Assembly (NCBI GenBank): GCA_043820655.1
Contig: JBDRDO010000064.1
Span: forward strand, 1-21,003
Length of the DNA: 21,003 nucleotides
Source: JAZDEL01 sp043820655
GTDB lineage: Archaea; Iainarchaeota; Iainarchaeia; Iainarchaeales; JAZDEL01
Direction: 5' to 3'
Positions within the stretch are counted from its first letter, which is position 1; each line of letters starts with the position of its first letter. Below, in pieces: positions 6,723 to 14,191 of the stretch. The notes under the pieces are model-generated. The model searched no databases. It saw only the letters and a list, made by a program, of their open reading frames with translations, and had not been told where the DNA came from. Both the position numbers and the translations under genes were made by a program.

Positions 6723-7502
6723 CTATTTTATAACCTCAATGCCGCCGGACGGGAGCATTGCAAGCAGTTCATCAAGGTCGCCGCCCTTCAGCACACCTGC
6801 AACTCTCTTTGCCGCAGCGCCCTTTGGGAGCATGCCCTGTTTTATTGTGGCAAAGTTTTTCGTGTGCTTCCTTACCGCGCTTGGCGGGCCTGAAATAACA
6901 ATGTATTCGCCGTTCTTTTCCGAAAGCCCGATTGCGAATTCAATCGGGGTTTTTCTGAACCATTCCCTCTCCCCGTAAATCATGAATGCGCCCGTGCCTA
7001 AACTTTCCCCTGAAGGCGCGGACTTTGAAACCTGCTCTGGCTTCACGGAATAAACATCAACTGCGGGGCTTCCCGATTTCCACGCGCTTGAAAATGCCGC
7101 GGCAAACTGCGCAGCCTCCTTTTTTGTCTGCCCGGGAACCTTCTTCCCGCCTGATTTGACAATAGTGTGCGGTGCGCCCTGTATTTCCGCATGGAAGTAA
7201 AGGTCGTTTTTGTCCATGTGCTTTTTCACGGCATCCTCGTTGCTTTTCGCGTCCCTGCCCCCAATAACCAGAAAGCCGTCGCTTGAAATAAACCAGTGGA
7301 ACTTCTCGTGCCATTCCTTCTTGCGCTTTTTCTCGGGAGTTTTAATTTCCCGCGCCTTCAGCATTTCCCCCGCAAGCTTCTTCTCTGTTTCAAGCACTGC
7401 CTTTTCAAGCCCGGCAAGCTTCTTCTTTGCCTTCTTAGATTTTCCAAAGTAATCCGAGGCATTCTGCTGCAATGTCTTGCCGAGTGAGATTGTGACCTTC
7501 AT
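6723..7502 (-). CDS. Stand-alone NFACT-R (DUF814) domain protein, partial RqcH-like
   Basis: A 259-residue protein matching only the C-terminal part of archaeal RqcH/NEMF proteins (~650 residues). Residues 1-60 are a Lys-rich helical segment like the end of the coiled coil (NASDYFGKSKKAKKKL). From ~65 comes NFACT-R: KFHWFISSDGFLVIGGRDAKSNE (66-89) and DLYFHAEIQGAP (100-111). The NFACT-N and helix-hairpin-helix regions, which carry the residues for tRNA and CAT-tail work in ribosome quality control, are absent. It may pair with a separately encoded N-half, or act as an independent RNA/ribosome-binding protein. The gene lies 11 bases after the Lrp-like regulator, with GGCGG before the ATG, so the two form an operon. 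Confidence 0.85.
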   Translation of the reverse strand: MKVTISLGKTLQQNASDYFGKSKKAKKKLAGLEKAVLETEKKLAGEMLKAREIKTPEKKRKKEWHEKFHWFISSDGFLVIGGRDAKSNEDAVKKHMDKNDLYFHAEIQGAPHTIVKSGGKKVPGQTKKEAAQFAAAFSSAWKSGSPAVDVYSVKPEQVSKSAPSGESLGTGAFMIYGEREWFRKTPIEFAIGLSEKNGEYIVISGPPSAVRKHTKNFATIKQGMLPKGAAAKRVAGVLKGGDLDELLAMLPSGGIEVIK

Positions 7503-7513
7503 ATTAACGCCGC

Positions 7514-8053
7514 CTAATCAAGCCCCTTGCCGCGCCTTATTACCTGCACAACGGAATCCGTGCGGGAAATGTTCTTATGCATCGGCTCGGTCAGATAAAA
7601 CATCTGCCTGTTCCTTATTACCTTATATGTTTCGGGCAGTGACCCGTAATATTTTTCAGTCACGCCGGTGTGATACGATTCAACATCCCTGTAAATGTGG
7701 TGCGCAATTAAATTCCAGTTGCCCGCGCCTATGATTGAGGAAAGCCTGTAGAGATTTGGGTCATTCTGCACCGCACCGAGGAATTTCTTGACCGCATTTT
7801 TATCTGAGAGATCCGCCTCAAACAAAGTTACAACCTCAAGGTTCTGCCCCAGGCCTTTGAAGTTGAATTTCGGGCCGTAGCCCTCAAGCACGCCGTTTTC
7901 AGTAAGAAAATCAAGGGATGATTTTATTGTTGCCTTATGGTAGCCTGTGCGCTTCTGTATCTGCCTTATATTGGGCACAACAGAGCGCTTCTTTAAAAGC
8001 GCATCAAGAATGTTGAGGCGTATTTCGTCATCCATTTTCATAATTGCTGCCAT
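7514..8053 (-). CDS. Lrp/AsnC-like winged-helix transcription regulator
   Basis: A 179-residue protein. Residues about 8-60 are a helix-turn-helix (IRLNILDALLKKR, then IRQIQKRTGYHKATIKSSLDFLTENGVL). The C-terminal part (about 70-150) fits a RAM-type alpha/beta ligand-binding fold, including SSIIGAGNWNLIAHHIYRDVESYH, where Lrp proteins usually have GxxDxxL. The DxD-type signature is replaced by GAGNWNL, so an effector site different from amino-acid-sensing Lrp is possible. ATGs at 8053, 8041 and 8035 are all in frame without a clear ribosome binding site; the longest is given. It is followed closely by NFACT-R. A hairpin at 8086-8106 lies in its putative leader. Confidence 0.7.
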   Translation of the reverse strand: MAAIMKMDDEIRLNILDALLKKRSVVPNIRQIQKRTGYHKATIKSSLDFLTENGVLEGYGPKFNFKGLGQNLEVVTLFEADLSDKNAVKKFLGAVQNDPNLYRLSSIIGAGNWNLIAHHIYRDVESYHTGVTEKYYGSLPETYKVIRNRQMFYLTEPMHKNISRTDSVVQVIRRGKGLD

Positions 8054-8085
8054 AGTGCATCAATAGCATAAAAGTAACATCTGAT

Positions 8086-8143
8086 TAAAAAGGTGATGCC
8101 TTTTTAGTACAGCAAAAACATCTGAGTTATTAAATAAAGGATA
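8086..8143 (-). promoter_or_regulatory. Regulator promoter with start-site hairpin
   Basis: On the minus strand, TATCCTTTATTTAAT (8143-8129) is a TATA-type promoter element. The same 15 bases occur at 12337-12323, in front of the other Lrp-family gene. The predicted transcript start near 8107 coincides with a perfect 8-bp inverted repeat, TAAAAAGG/CCTTTTTA (8086-8093 with 8099-8106, loop of five). That repeat may be an operator, or a leader hairpin that acts as an attenuator. Confidence 0.45.
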
Positions 8144-8262
8144 CACTGCAATAGGTATAGTAACAATGGGGGATCCAATCCTAAAAAGTGAAGGCTGAGA
8201 AGGGGGCTGGGCTCACCAGAATAATTATTTTATAAATATCAGTTCCCTTCTCCTCTCTTTCT
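8144..8262. other. Non-coding stretch with one long inverted repeat
   Basis: No convincing gene is seen. GAGAAGGG at 8197-8204 can pair with CCCTTCTC at 8245-8252, enclosing a small CTGG/CCAG hairpin and an AT-rich segment. A plus-strand TATA-like sequence (TTATTAAATA near 8128-8137) could start a transcript around 8160 that would include this fold. A small structured RNA is possible but unproven. A 10-codon ORF starting at 8166 is too short to call. Confidence 0.3.
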
Positions 8263-8366
8263 GCGCGAAAAGATTCGCGCGTAATCTGTGCGCCCGCTAT
8301 TTTGGCTCATGCCAAAATGCGCGCATTCGGCAATACCGAATAGCGTCGCCTGCTGGCTCGCCAGCA
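8263..8366. repeat. Cluster of four hairpins abutting the topoisomerase stop codon
   Basis: Four hairpins fill this stretch: GCGCGAA/TTCGCGC (8263-8269 with 8274-8280), ATTTTGGC/GCCAAAAT (8299-8306 with 8311-8318), ATTCGG/CCGAAT (8325-8330 with 8336-8341) and TGCTGG/CCAGCA (8351-8356 with 8361-8366). CGCT (8295-8298) also pairs with AGCG (8342-8345), enclosing hairpins two and three as a compact three-way junction. The fourth ends directly at the TAG of topoisomerase I. It could be a palindromic repeat element or a structured 3' UTR. Confidence 0.7.
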
Positions 8367-10517
8367 CTAGGCTTCGGGCGCAGCTTTGGCTTCCGAATGT
8401 TTAGGTTCCCGCTTTGCGGGCTTTGCCGCGGCTTTTGGCTTTGCTTTTGCCCCTGCTGCCACCCTTTCCGATTTTGCCTTTTCCTTTTCTTCCTTCTGCC
8501 TTGCCCAGTCCTTTTTTGAGGGGCACTGCGGATCAATGCACATCTGATATCTGTAGCGGCCGCCTATAACCTTAATCACCGGCTTGTTGCACGATGGGCA
8601 GGGCGTGTCAAGCGCGGTTATTGTGCCCCTCTGCGGCAGAGGGTATGTGTTCTTGCAGGCAGGGTATTTGTTGCACGCAAGGAACCACTTGTTGTTCCTG
8701 CTTTTTAATTTACGAAGCTGCCCCTCATCGCACTTGTCACAGCTCCCCAGTATTGAATCGTCCCTCACAGCCGAGCGTATGCCGCTGCCTATGTCGTTCT
8801 TGTGCTCAATCAAATCATCAAGGATTGCAAGGAGTCTGTCGCGCGAGTCATCAACAACCTCGGGCTTGCCCTTTTTTCCCGCCGCAATTTTATCCATCTC
8901 CTGCTCCAGTTCAGAGGTCATTTTCGGCTCGGTTACGCGCGAGGCGTGCTTCTGCAGGGAATCAATAACCGAAAATGCAATCTTGTTCGGCACAATTGCC
9001 TTTGCCCCTTCAATGTAATTCCGTGCGTAGAGCTTATTGATGATTTCATGACGCGTGCTTTTTGTCCCTAACCCCTGTTCATCCATCAATTTTATCAGCG
9101 CAGCCTGTGAATAACGGGCAGGGGGCTGGGTTTCCTTCTCAAGCATTTCAAGGTCAATCAGCTTAACCTCATCACCGCGCTCCAGCGGGGGGAGGATTAC
9201 TTCCTTAAGCTCGGAATAGGGATAAAATTCCTTCCAGCCCCTGCGGACAATAAGCTGCCCGTGCGCAAGGTATGGCTCGTTGTTGAGGTCTATAAGCACG
9301 GAGAGGTTTTCAGTTTCCGCATCCTCGGCAAGGGTTGCGAGGAACCTGCGCACTATGAGCTCGTAAATCTTCCACTCCCTGTCATTCAGCTTTGCCTTTG
9401 GCGCAGCGGTTACCGGGTAAATCGGCGGGTGGTCCTTTGTCATTTTTCCGCTTGAGGGCTCGAGCTTTCCGCGCCCGAGTATTTTATCCACAAGCGGCTC
9501 AAATTCAGGGACCTTTGAAACCTCATTAAGTACATCCGTAAGTTCAAGGTTTTCTGGATAAGTAGTGTTGTCAGTTCTTGGATAGGATGTGTAGCCTGCC
9601 TGATAAAGGGATTCGGCAACGCTCATTGCCTGGCTTGCGCTGAAGCCTATTGATGTTGCGGCACGGAGGAATCCTGTGGTGTTGAAAGGGATTGGGCGCT
9701 TAAGTATGCGCTTCTTGCGGTCAACATTTGCAACTCTGCCTTTGTCCCCGCGGTTTGCAAGCGCGCTGTCCGCCTTTTCCTTTTCCCAGAACTTGCCCTC
9801 CTTGTGCTCGGCAACAAACTTTGCCCCGTCCTTTTCAAATGTGGCGCTCAGGATCCAGTACTTCTTCACAATGAATTTCATTCGTTCCTTCTCGCGGCTC
9901 ACTATGATTGCGAGCACGGGAGTTTGAACCCTGCCTGCACTGAGAAAATCCTTTCCCATCTGGCCACTTATAAGGGAGAGGAAGCGCGTAAGCACCGCGC
10001 CCCATATAAGGTCTATCTCCCTGCGTGAATCCGCGGAGTCCGCAAGGTTATAATCAACCTCCTCCAGATTTGAGAAGGCAGTATTAATATCTTTAGGGGT
10101 TATTGCGGAAAAGTAGGCGCGCTTAATCTTTATCTTAGAGTTTTCCCCTTTTACATAGCGGATTGCCTCCGCACCGATGCTTTCCCCTTCCCTGTCGGCA
10201 TCGGTTGCAATAATAAGCTCGTCCGCGGATTTTGCCGCCTTTTTCAGCGCGGCAATAATTCGCTTTTCGGTATCAAGGTAATTAATTTCCGACTTTGTCA
10301 GGCTTTTCAAATCAGTGCCCAGCCAGTACTTGTATTTGACGGGGAATTCAACATCCGTGATGTGCCCGCGCAGCGGCACTACTACTTGCTTCTGCCCGCC
10401 GGCCTCAAACTCAAATGCCGGGCTGTTTGCAATCTCACTCTGCGGGACTTGTTTCCCCGCGAGGATTGCCGCAATTCTCCTGCCGGCTATTGCCTTCTCC
10501 GCAATTATCAGTTTCAT
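8367..10517 (-). CDS. topA: Type IA DNA topoisomerase (topoisomerase I)
   Basis: A 716-residue enzyme that relaxes negatively supercoiled DNA through a 5'-phosphotyrosine intermediate. The TOPRIM domain starts MKLIIAEK and contains TDADREGE (105-112). The catalytic tyrosine is Y312 in GYTSYPRTDNT. Two C-terminal zinc-finger-like modules are visible: CDKC...CNKYPAC and CPSC...CIDPQC. The last ~45 residues are a Lys/Ala/Pro/Glu-rich tail (for example AKAKPKAAAKPAKREPK), like a histone H1 tail. The open frame extends upstream to 10577, but the ATG at 10517 begins the conserved sequence and has GGCGGC just before it. The gene is divergent from the antiporter, with the promoters sharing one AT-rich block. 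Confidence 0.95.
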   Translation of the reverse strand: MKLIIAEKAIAGRRIAAILAGKQVPQSEIANSPAFEFEAGGQKQVVVPLRGHITDVEFPVKYKYWLGTDLKSLTKSEINYLDTEKRIIAALKKAAKSADELIIATDADREGESIGAEAIRYVKGENSKIKIKRAYFSAITPKDINTAFSNLEEVDYNLADSADSRREIDLIWGAVLTRFLSLISGQMGKDFLSAGRVQTPVLAIIVSREKERMKFIVKKYWILSATFEKDGAKFVAEHKEGKFWEKEKADSALANRGDKGRVANVDRKKRILKRPIPFNTTGFLRAATSIGFSASQAMSVAESLYQAGYTSYPRTDNTTYPENLELTDVLNEVSKVPEFEPLVDKILGRGKLEPSSGKMTKDHPPIYPVTAAPKAKLNDREWKIYELIVRRFLATLAEDAETENLSVLIDLNNEPYLAHGQLIVRRGWKEFYPYSELKEVILPPLERGDEVKLIDLEMLEKETQPPARYSQAALIKLMDEQGLGTKSTRHEIINKLYARNYIEGAKAIVPNKIAFSVIDSLQKHASRVTEPKMTSELEQEMDKIAAGKKGKPEVVDDSRDRLLAILDDLIEHKNDIGSGIRSAVRDDSILGSCDKCDEGQLRKLKSRNNKWFLACNKYPACKNTYPLPQRGTITALDTPCPSCNKPVIKVIGGRYRYQMCIDPQCPSKKDWARQKEEKEKAKSERVAAGAKAKPKAAAKPAKREPKHSEAKAAPEA

Positions 10518-10550
10518 AATGCCGCCTTTTAAGGTTATGATTTTCGCCAC

Positions 10551-10565
10551 CAAAAATAATATAAA
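10551..10565. promoter_or_regulatory. Shared divergent TATA region, topA / antiporter
   Basis: The AT-rich block at 10551-10565 reads as a TATA box in both directions. AATATAAA (10558-10565) is centred about 28 bases before the antiporter ATG at 10589, implying a leaderless message. In the other direction TATTATTTTT (10560-10551) would start transcription near 10530, a short leader before the topA ribosome binding site. Confidence 0.5.
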
Positions 10566-10588
10566 CAGGGAACGCATTCTATTGCCTT

Positions 10589-11818
10589 ATGGAGCCTGTA
10601 TTGACGCAAGTTGCCACTATTTTGCTGCTGGGGGTTGTGCTTAAGATAGCTGCCGCAAGACTTAAATTTCCGGAAATTGTGCTTTTTATTTTGGGGGGAA
10701 CGTTCCTTGTGAGTTACGGCCTTGTGGACCTTACGGGGCTTGGCCCGTTGCCAGAGCTTGTACGGACTGTTGCGCTCATAATTGTTGTTTTCAGCGCGGG
10801 GTTTTATCTGAAAATTTCAGAAATACGGGAGCAGGGCAAAAACATAGTGTTTCTCGCGACAATGGGAGTTCTGCTTACCGCGCTTATAATCGCGTTCACG
10901 ACCTTCTCGCTCCTGAGCATAGCATTGCCGGCGGCACTCTTTCTCGGGGTTCTGCTTTGCGGAACCGACCCTGCTGCGGTTTCAAGTACAAGTTATAAAA
11001 ACTCTGAAAAGCCGAACCGCGTGCTTACAATACTGAATGCGGAGTCACTGTTCAACTCGCCCTTCACGGTTATTCTGCCATTGCTCCTGCTTGATTACAT
11101 GGTGCAGCCCGAGCTTGCCTGGCTGAGTGTGCCGACACTCGCAAGCCTCATTATTATGGGCGGCATAGTCGGGTTTGCCGCAGCGAAAATAGGGGGCTGG
11201 GTATTGAGGTTTGCCAGGAGCGAGCACACCGAAATAATCGGGCTTATGATTGCGATGGTCAGTTACGTTGTTTCCGAAAATCTCCTTGGCTCGGGCATTC
11301 TTGCCGTTGCGGTTTGCAGCATCCTGATTTCAAGCGAGAAAATCCCGCACAAGCGCTGGATGGGGGAATTCAACAAGGGGCTTGCACTGCTGTTCACGAT
11401 TTTCGTGTTTGTTATGCTTGGTGCGCAGTTTTCGTTTGAGCAGCTAATATTCACAAGGATGGAGATATTCACAATTATAATTGCGCTTATTGCAGGGCGT
11501 TTGTTCACGAGTTTGCTGCTGTTAATGCGCTCGGGATTGAGCCTGAATGAAAAACTGAAAATCGGACTGATTGCGCCGAAGGGAATGGCGCCCGCCGCGC
11601 TCGCGCCGCTGCTGCTCGCGCCGGGGCTGATGATAGCGGGGGCGGAAAGCGTTGTGAAGATTGTTTACGTTGCGATAGTGATTAGCATACTGATTTCACT
11701 GATTGTTATGAGGCTGTTTGTTGTGCCAAAGGAAGAGGAAAAAAGCATGAAGGAACAGTTAGAGGAGAAGAGGAATGAGAGAGAGGGGAAGGAAGGCGGG
11801 GAATCAGATGGGGAATAG
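10589..11818 (+). CDS. CPA-family cation:proton antiporter-like protein with altered catalytic motif
   Basis: A 409-residue membrane protein with about 12-13 hydrophobic helices and a charged Glu/Lys/Arg-rich cytoplasmic tail (about 375-409). The family signatures are CGTDPAAVSS, then NAESLFNSPF, and GLIAPKGMAPAALAP late in the protein. CPA1/NhaP antiporters exchange Na+ or K+ for H+ using an ESxxND motif in the core. Here the codons read GAG TCA CTG TTC AAC TCG, so the Asp is Ser. The Glu and Asn remain. It may transport by another mechanism, move a different ion, or be non-transporting. The gene appears leaderless and ends 5 bases before the convergent Lrp gene. Confidence 0.85.
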   Translation: MEPVLTQVATILLLGVVLKIAAARLKFPEIVLFILGGTFLVSYGLVDLTGLGPLPELVRTVALIIVVFSAGFYLKISEIREQGKNIVFLATMGVLLTALIIAFTTFSLLSIALPAALFLGVLLCGTDPAAVSSTSYKNSEKPNRVLTILNAESLFNSPFTVILPLLLLDYMVQPELAWLSVPTLASLIIMGGIVGFAAAKIGGWVLRFARSEHTEIIGLMIAMVSYVVSENLLGSGILAVAVCSILISSEKIPHKRWMGEFNKGLALLFTIFVFVMLGAQFSFEQLIFTRMEIFTIIIALIAGRLFTSLLLLMRSGLSLNEKLKIGLIAPKGMAPAALAPLLLAPGLMIAGAESVVKIVYVAIVISILISLIVMRLFVVPKEEEKSMKEQLEEKRNEREGKEGGESDGE

Positions 11819-11823
11819 ACCCC

Positions 11824-12300
11824 CTAAAGCGAATTCTGCAGTGAATGCGCAGGCAGGGAGTTTGTCTTTTTAAGTTCGCGCAAAACCATTGATGTCTTTA
11901 TGTCAATTATCCCGTCAAGCGCGCCCAAACGCTCAATGAACTTTTCCGCGCTGTCCAAATCAGGGACAACAAGCTTTGCGATAAAATTGTATTCCCCTAT
12001 AACCTGATTAAGTTCCATAATAAAATCCATTTCCCTGAGGCGCTTTACCAAATCCTTGTTCTTCCCGATTTCCGAGCGGAGCTGCACATAAATTGGATTT
12101 TCATAGCCCAGCACCTTAAGATTCAGGTCCGCGGTTATTGAATTGACAACGCCCTTGCGCTTCAGGCGCTCAAGGCGCTTCTTTATTGCGACATCTGTTA
12201 ACGCAACTTCCTTTGCGATTTTGCTGAAAGGTGCCCTGCCATCCTCCAGCAGAACGCGGATTATTTTGTGGTCAACTTTATCAAGGGTAACATCCGCCAT
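11824..12300 (-). CDS. Lrp/AsnC family transcription regulator
   Basis: 158 residues from the ATG at 12300. The DNA-binding part is typical (LDKVDHKIIRVLLEDGRAPFSKIAKEV, with recognition helix DVAIKKRLERLKRKGVV). The RAM ligand-binding domain follows, with QVIGEYNFIAKLVVPDLDSAEKFIERL where Lrp proteins have GxYDxxL and a helix after it. Such regulators bind amino acids or related effectors and control metabolism as octamers. A GTG at 12309 could extend it by three residues, but AGTGATTGC just before the ATG favours 12300. The promoter element at 12337-12323 implies an almost leaderless transcript. It converges on the antiporter gene. Confidence 0.9.
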   Translation of the reverse strand: MADVTLDKVDHKIIRVLLEDGRAPFSKIAKEVALTDVAIKKRLERLKRKGVVNSITADLNLKVLGYENPIYVQLRSEIGKNKDLVKRLREMDFIMELNQVIGEYNFIAKLVVPDLDSAEKFIERLGALDGIIDIKTSMVLRELKKTNSLPAHSLQNSL

Positions 12301-12322
12301 TGCAATCACTATGTATTCATAT

Positions 12323-12337
12323 ATTAAATAAAGGATA
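12323..12337 (-). promoter_or_regulatory. TATA promoter of the Lrp gene (15-mer shared with 8129-8143)
   Basis: TATCCTTTATTTAAT on the minus strand is centred about 28 bases before the ATG at 12300. It is identical over 15 bases to the element before the other Lrp-like gene, which could mean common control or simply a strong shared promoter consensus. Confidence 0.5.
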
Positions 12338-12402
12338 TATAAAAAGTTCGCTTTTCTAAAGCAGGGCTCTGGTTTTTTAACCTTTTGCAGGCTTGTGCGA
12401 AA

Positions 12403-12410
12403 GATATAAA
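12403..12410 (+). promoter_or_regulatory. TATA box for NrdD-like gene
   Basis: GATATAAA is centred about 29 bases before the ATG at 12436, the spacing expected for a leaderless archaeal transcript. This selects 12436 over the upstream in-frame start at 12385. Confidence 0.5.
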
Positions 12411-12435
12411 CCCTTTTTCAGGCATAGGGTATAAT

Positions 12436-14136
12436 ATGGCATCGGAAGGCACAAAGGGAGAAAAGCCGCTTAACCTTGCCGTTGAGCGTGTTGCCGCGGA
12501 ATGCGGCAAGGCAGGGGCAAGCGAGTGGGAGGTTGCAAGGGTAGTTAAGGCACTGTCAGGCAAGGGCACGGGGCAGGCGGAAGGGGCAGGCGCGAACGAG
12601 CAGAAACTGCGTGCAATTGCGCTTTCTGAACTGCGGAAGCTTAATCCCGAGGCTGCAAAGGAATTTGCGCGTTTTGGGGAGATGCGCGTTTACACAAGCG
12701 CGGAACTTCTTGAGCCGTTTGACAGGGGAAATATAACAAAATCGCTTCTGCGGGAAACAAAATTAGGAAGGAGTGTTGCCGAGCATATCAGCAATGCGGT
12801 TGAGGAAAAGATAAAGGACCTGAAGATAGGGCATATTGATACCGGACTTATAAGGACGCTTGTTAATGCGAAACTGCTTGAGATGGGGCATGAACAGGCA
12901 TACAGGAATTACGAACGTTTGGGCCTGCCTGTGCATGACGTTGAACAGGGCATTCTTGCGGGAGAATTTTCAGGCAGGGAGGTGATGCGCGAATTCAGCT
13001 GGAGGAAAATAATTCCTGAAAAGGCGAGGGAGATGCACTTTTCAAACGATATCTTCATCTGCCGCGCGGGAGATTTCGGGATTAAGCCCTATGCATATGC
13101 GGAGTTTTTTGAGACTGATGCATGGGGGAATGCAAAGGCGGAAATGTTTGCCGTTGAAATTGCCGCGCGGATGAATAAACTTAACAAATTTGTTTCCCTG
13201 CCTGTGTGCGCGGATTCAATTAACCTTTCTTTCGCACCGCTAATTGAGAAACTCCCGCGAAAAGAGTTCGCGAAGGTTGCGGAATTATTTTTTGCGCAGC
13301 TGCGATGCACTGCGGGATGCGGCACTGCGAGCGGGCAAAGTGCGGGAGCATATATTTCACTCAACATTTACCCCGAGGGCGCACTGGAGAGGTACGCGAA
13401 GTTCGGCGATGCCTACATTGACTTTGCAAATGCGCTTCTTAATGCACGGCCTGCGGAATGCGGAATTGAAACAGCGGTGCTGCTTGACACGAAATACAAA
13501 TTAGGCCTGCTTGAGCGCGGGGGCATTGACAGGGGCGGGATTTCGTTCCTGAATTATGGGGAGGAAAGGCCTGTTGCGCTTAACCGCGGGCTTGTTGTGC
13601 GCGGTGCACGCGGAATAGGCACGCATGTGGGGATGAATATTATGAAATCTGCGCTGGAGGCGCGCGGAGAGGGTACGTTTATTGAGGCACTGCGGGGCAA
13701 TGCCGGCGTGCTTGCCGAACTTGCGGGACTGAGCAAGGGTATGCTGGCAAAGAGGGATTACCTTAAAAAAACAGGGATTGAAACAGGCAGGCTTAAGCCC
13801 GTGCTTGGGTTGTTTGGTTTGCTTGAGGCATGCGGGAAACTTGCCGGCGATTCTGAAGGCGTTGTGAAACTTGCGGAGAGGGCAGTTACTGTGCTAGGCA
13901 GGGAACTGCCGGATTGGGGGCTGTGTGAGTTCAATAATGATACAGGCATTATAAGATTCAACAAATTCAACAAAAGGGCGTTCGGGCATAATTTCATTGC
14001 CGCGGAGGCGGGGGAGAAAATGCTTGAAAGCAAAGTGCTGATGGAGAAATACAACGCGTCGTTCCGCGCGGAGGGAATGCGCGAGACGGAGGAACTTTTA
14101 GGGAAGGGTGCGGGAAGGGTTGTGCTTGGGGATTGA
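12436..14136 (+). CDS. Degenerate class III ribonucleotide reductase (NrdD)-like protein with ATP-cone
   Basis: 566 residues. Residues about 86-170 look like the end of an NrdD N-terminus: YTSAELLEPFDRGNITKSLLRET (ATP-cone), then LVNAKLLEMGHEQAYRNYERLGLPVHDVE, closely resembling the sequence that leads into the catalytic barrel of archaeal anaerobic RNRs. Residues 1-80 may be the remnant of another ATP-cone. Further on, IIPEKAREMHFSNDIFIC stands where NrdD has AHxxGDIHIHDL, and AGAYISLNIYP resembles the barrel strand VSINLPR. The protein lacks the C-terminal zinc CxxC pairs and the RVxGY glycyl-radical loop, so it should not reduce ribonucleotides. An allosteric nucleotide sensor or other repurposed role is possible. 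The homology call is from pattern recognition only. Confidence 0.5.
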   Translation: MASEGTKGEKPLNLAVERVAAECGKAGASEWEVARVVKALSGKGTGQAEGAGANEQKLRAIALSELRKLNPEAAKEFARFGEMRVYTSAELLEPFDRGNITKSLLRETKLGRSVAEHISNAVEEKIKDLKIGHIDTGLIRTLVNAKLLEMGHEQAYRNYERLGLPVHDVEQGILAGEFSGREVMREFSWRKIIPEKAREMHFSNDIFICRAGDFGIKPYAYAEFFETDAWGNAKAEMFAVEIAARMNKLNKFVSLPVCADSINLSFAPLIEKLPRKEFAKVAELFFAQLRCTAGCGTASGQSAGAYISLNIYPEGALERYAKFGDAYIDFANALLNARPAECGIETAVLLDTKYKLGLLERGGIDRGGISFLNYGEERPVALNRGLVVRGARGIGTHVGMNIMKSALEARGEGTFIEALRGNAGVLAELAGLSKGMLAKRDYLKKTGIETGRLKPVLGLFGLLEACGKLAGDSEGVVKLAERAVTVLGRELPDWGLCEFNNDTGIIRFNKFNKRAFGHNFIAAEAGEKMLESKVLMEKYNASFRAEGMRETEELLGKGAGRVVLGD

Positions 14137-14160
14137 GGAATGCGTGCGCAAGGGCAAACA

Positions 14161-14168
14161 ATTATAAG
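14161..14168 (+). promoter_or_regulatory. TATA box for HTH_10 regulator
   Basis: ATTATAAG is centred about 27 bases before the ATG at 14192, and no ribosome binding site is present, so the transcript is probably leaderless. Confidence 0.45.
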
Positions 14169-14191
14169 CACACAAAGCGTAATTATTTTCC

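Noticed and set aside
8166..8198. Ten-codon ORF (MGDPILKSEG) after a plus-strand TATA-like element
   Set aside because: Too short to support from sequence alone; kept only as part of the possible small RNA region.
12385..12435. Upstream start for the NrdD-like gene
   Set aside because: It lies upstream of the TATA box at 12403-12410, so it would not be in the transcript; 12436 is better placed.
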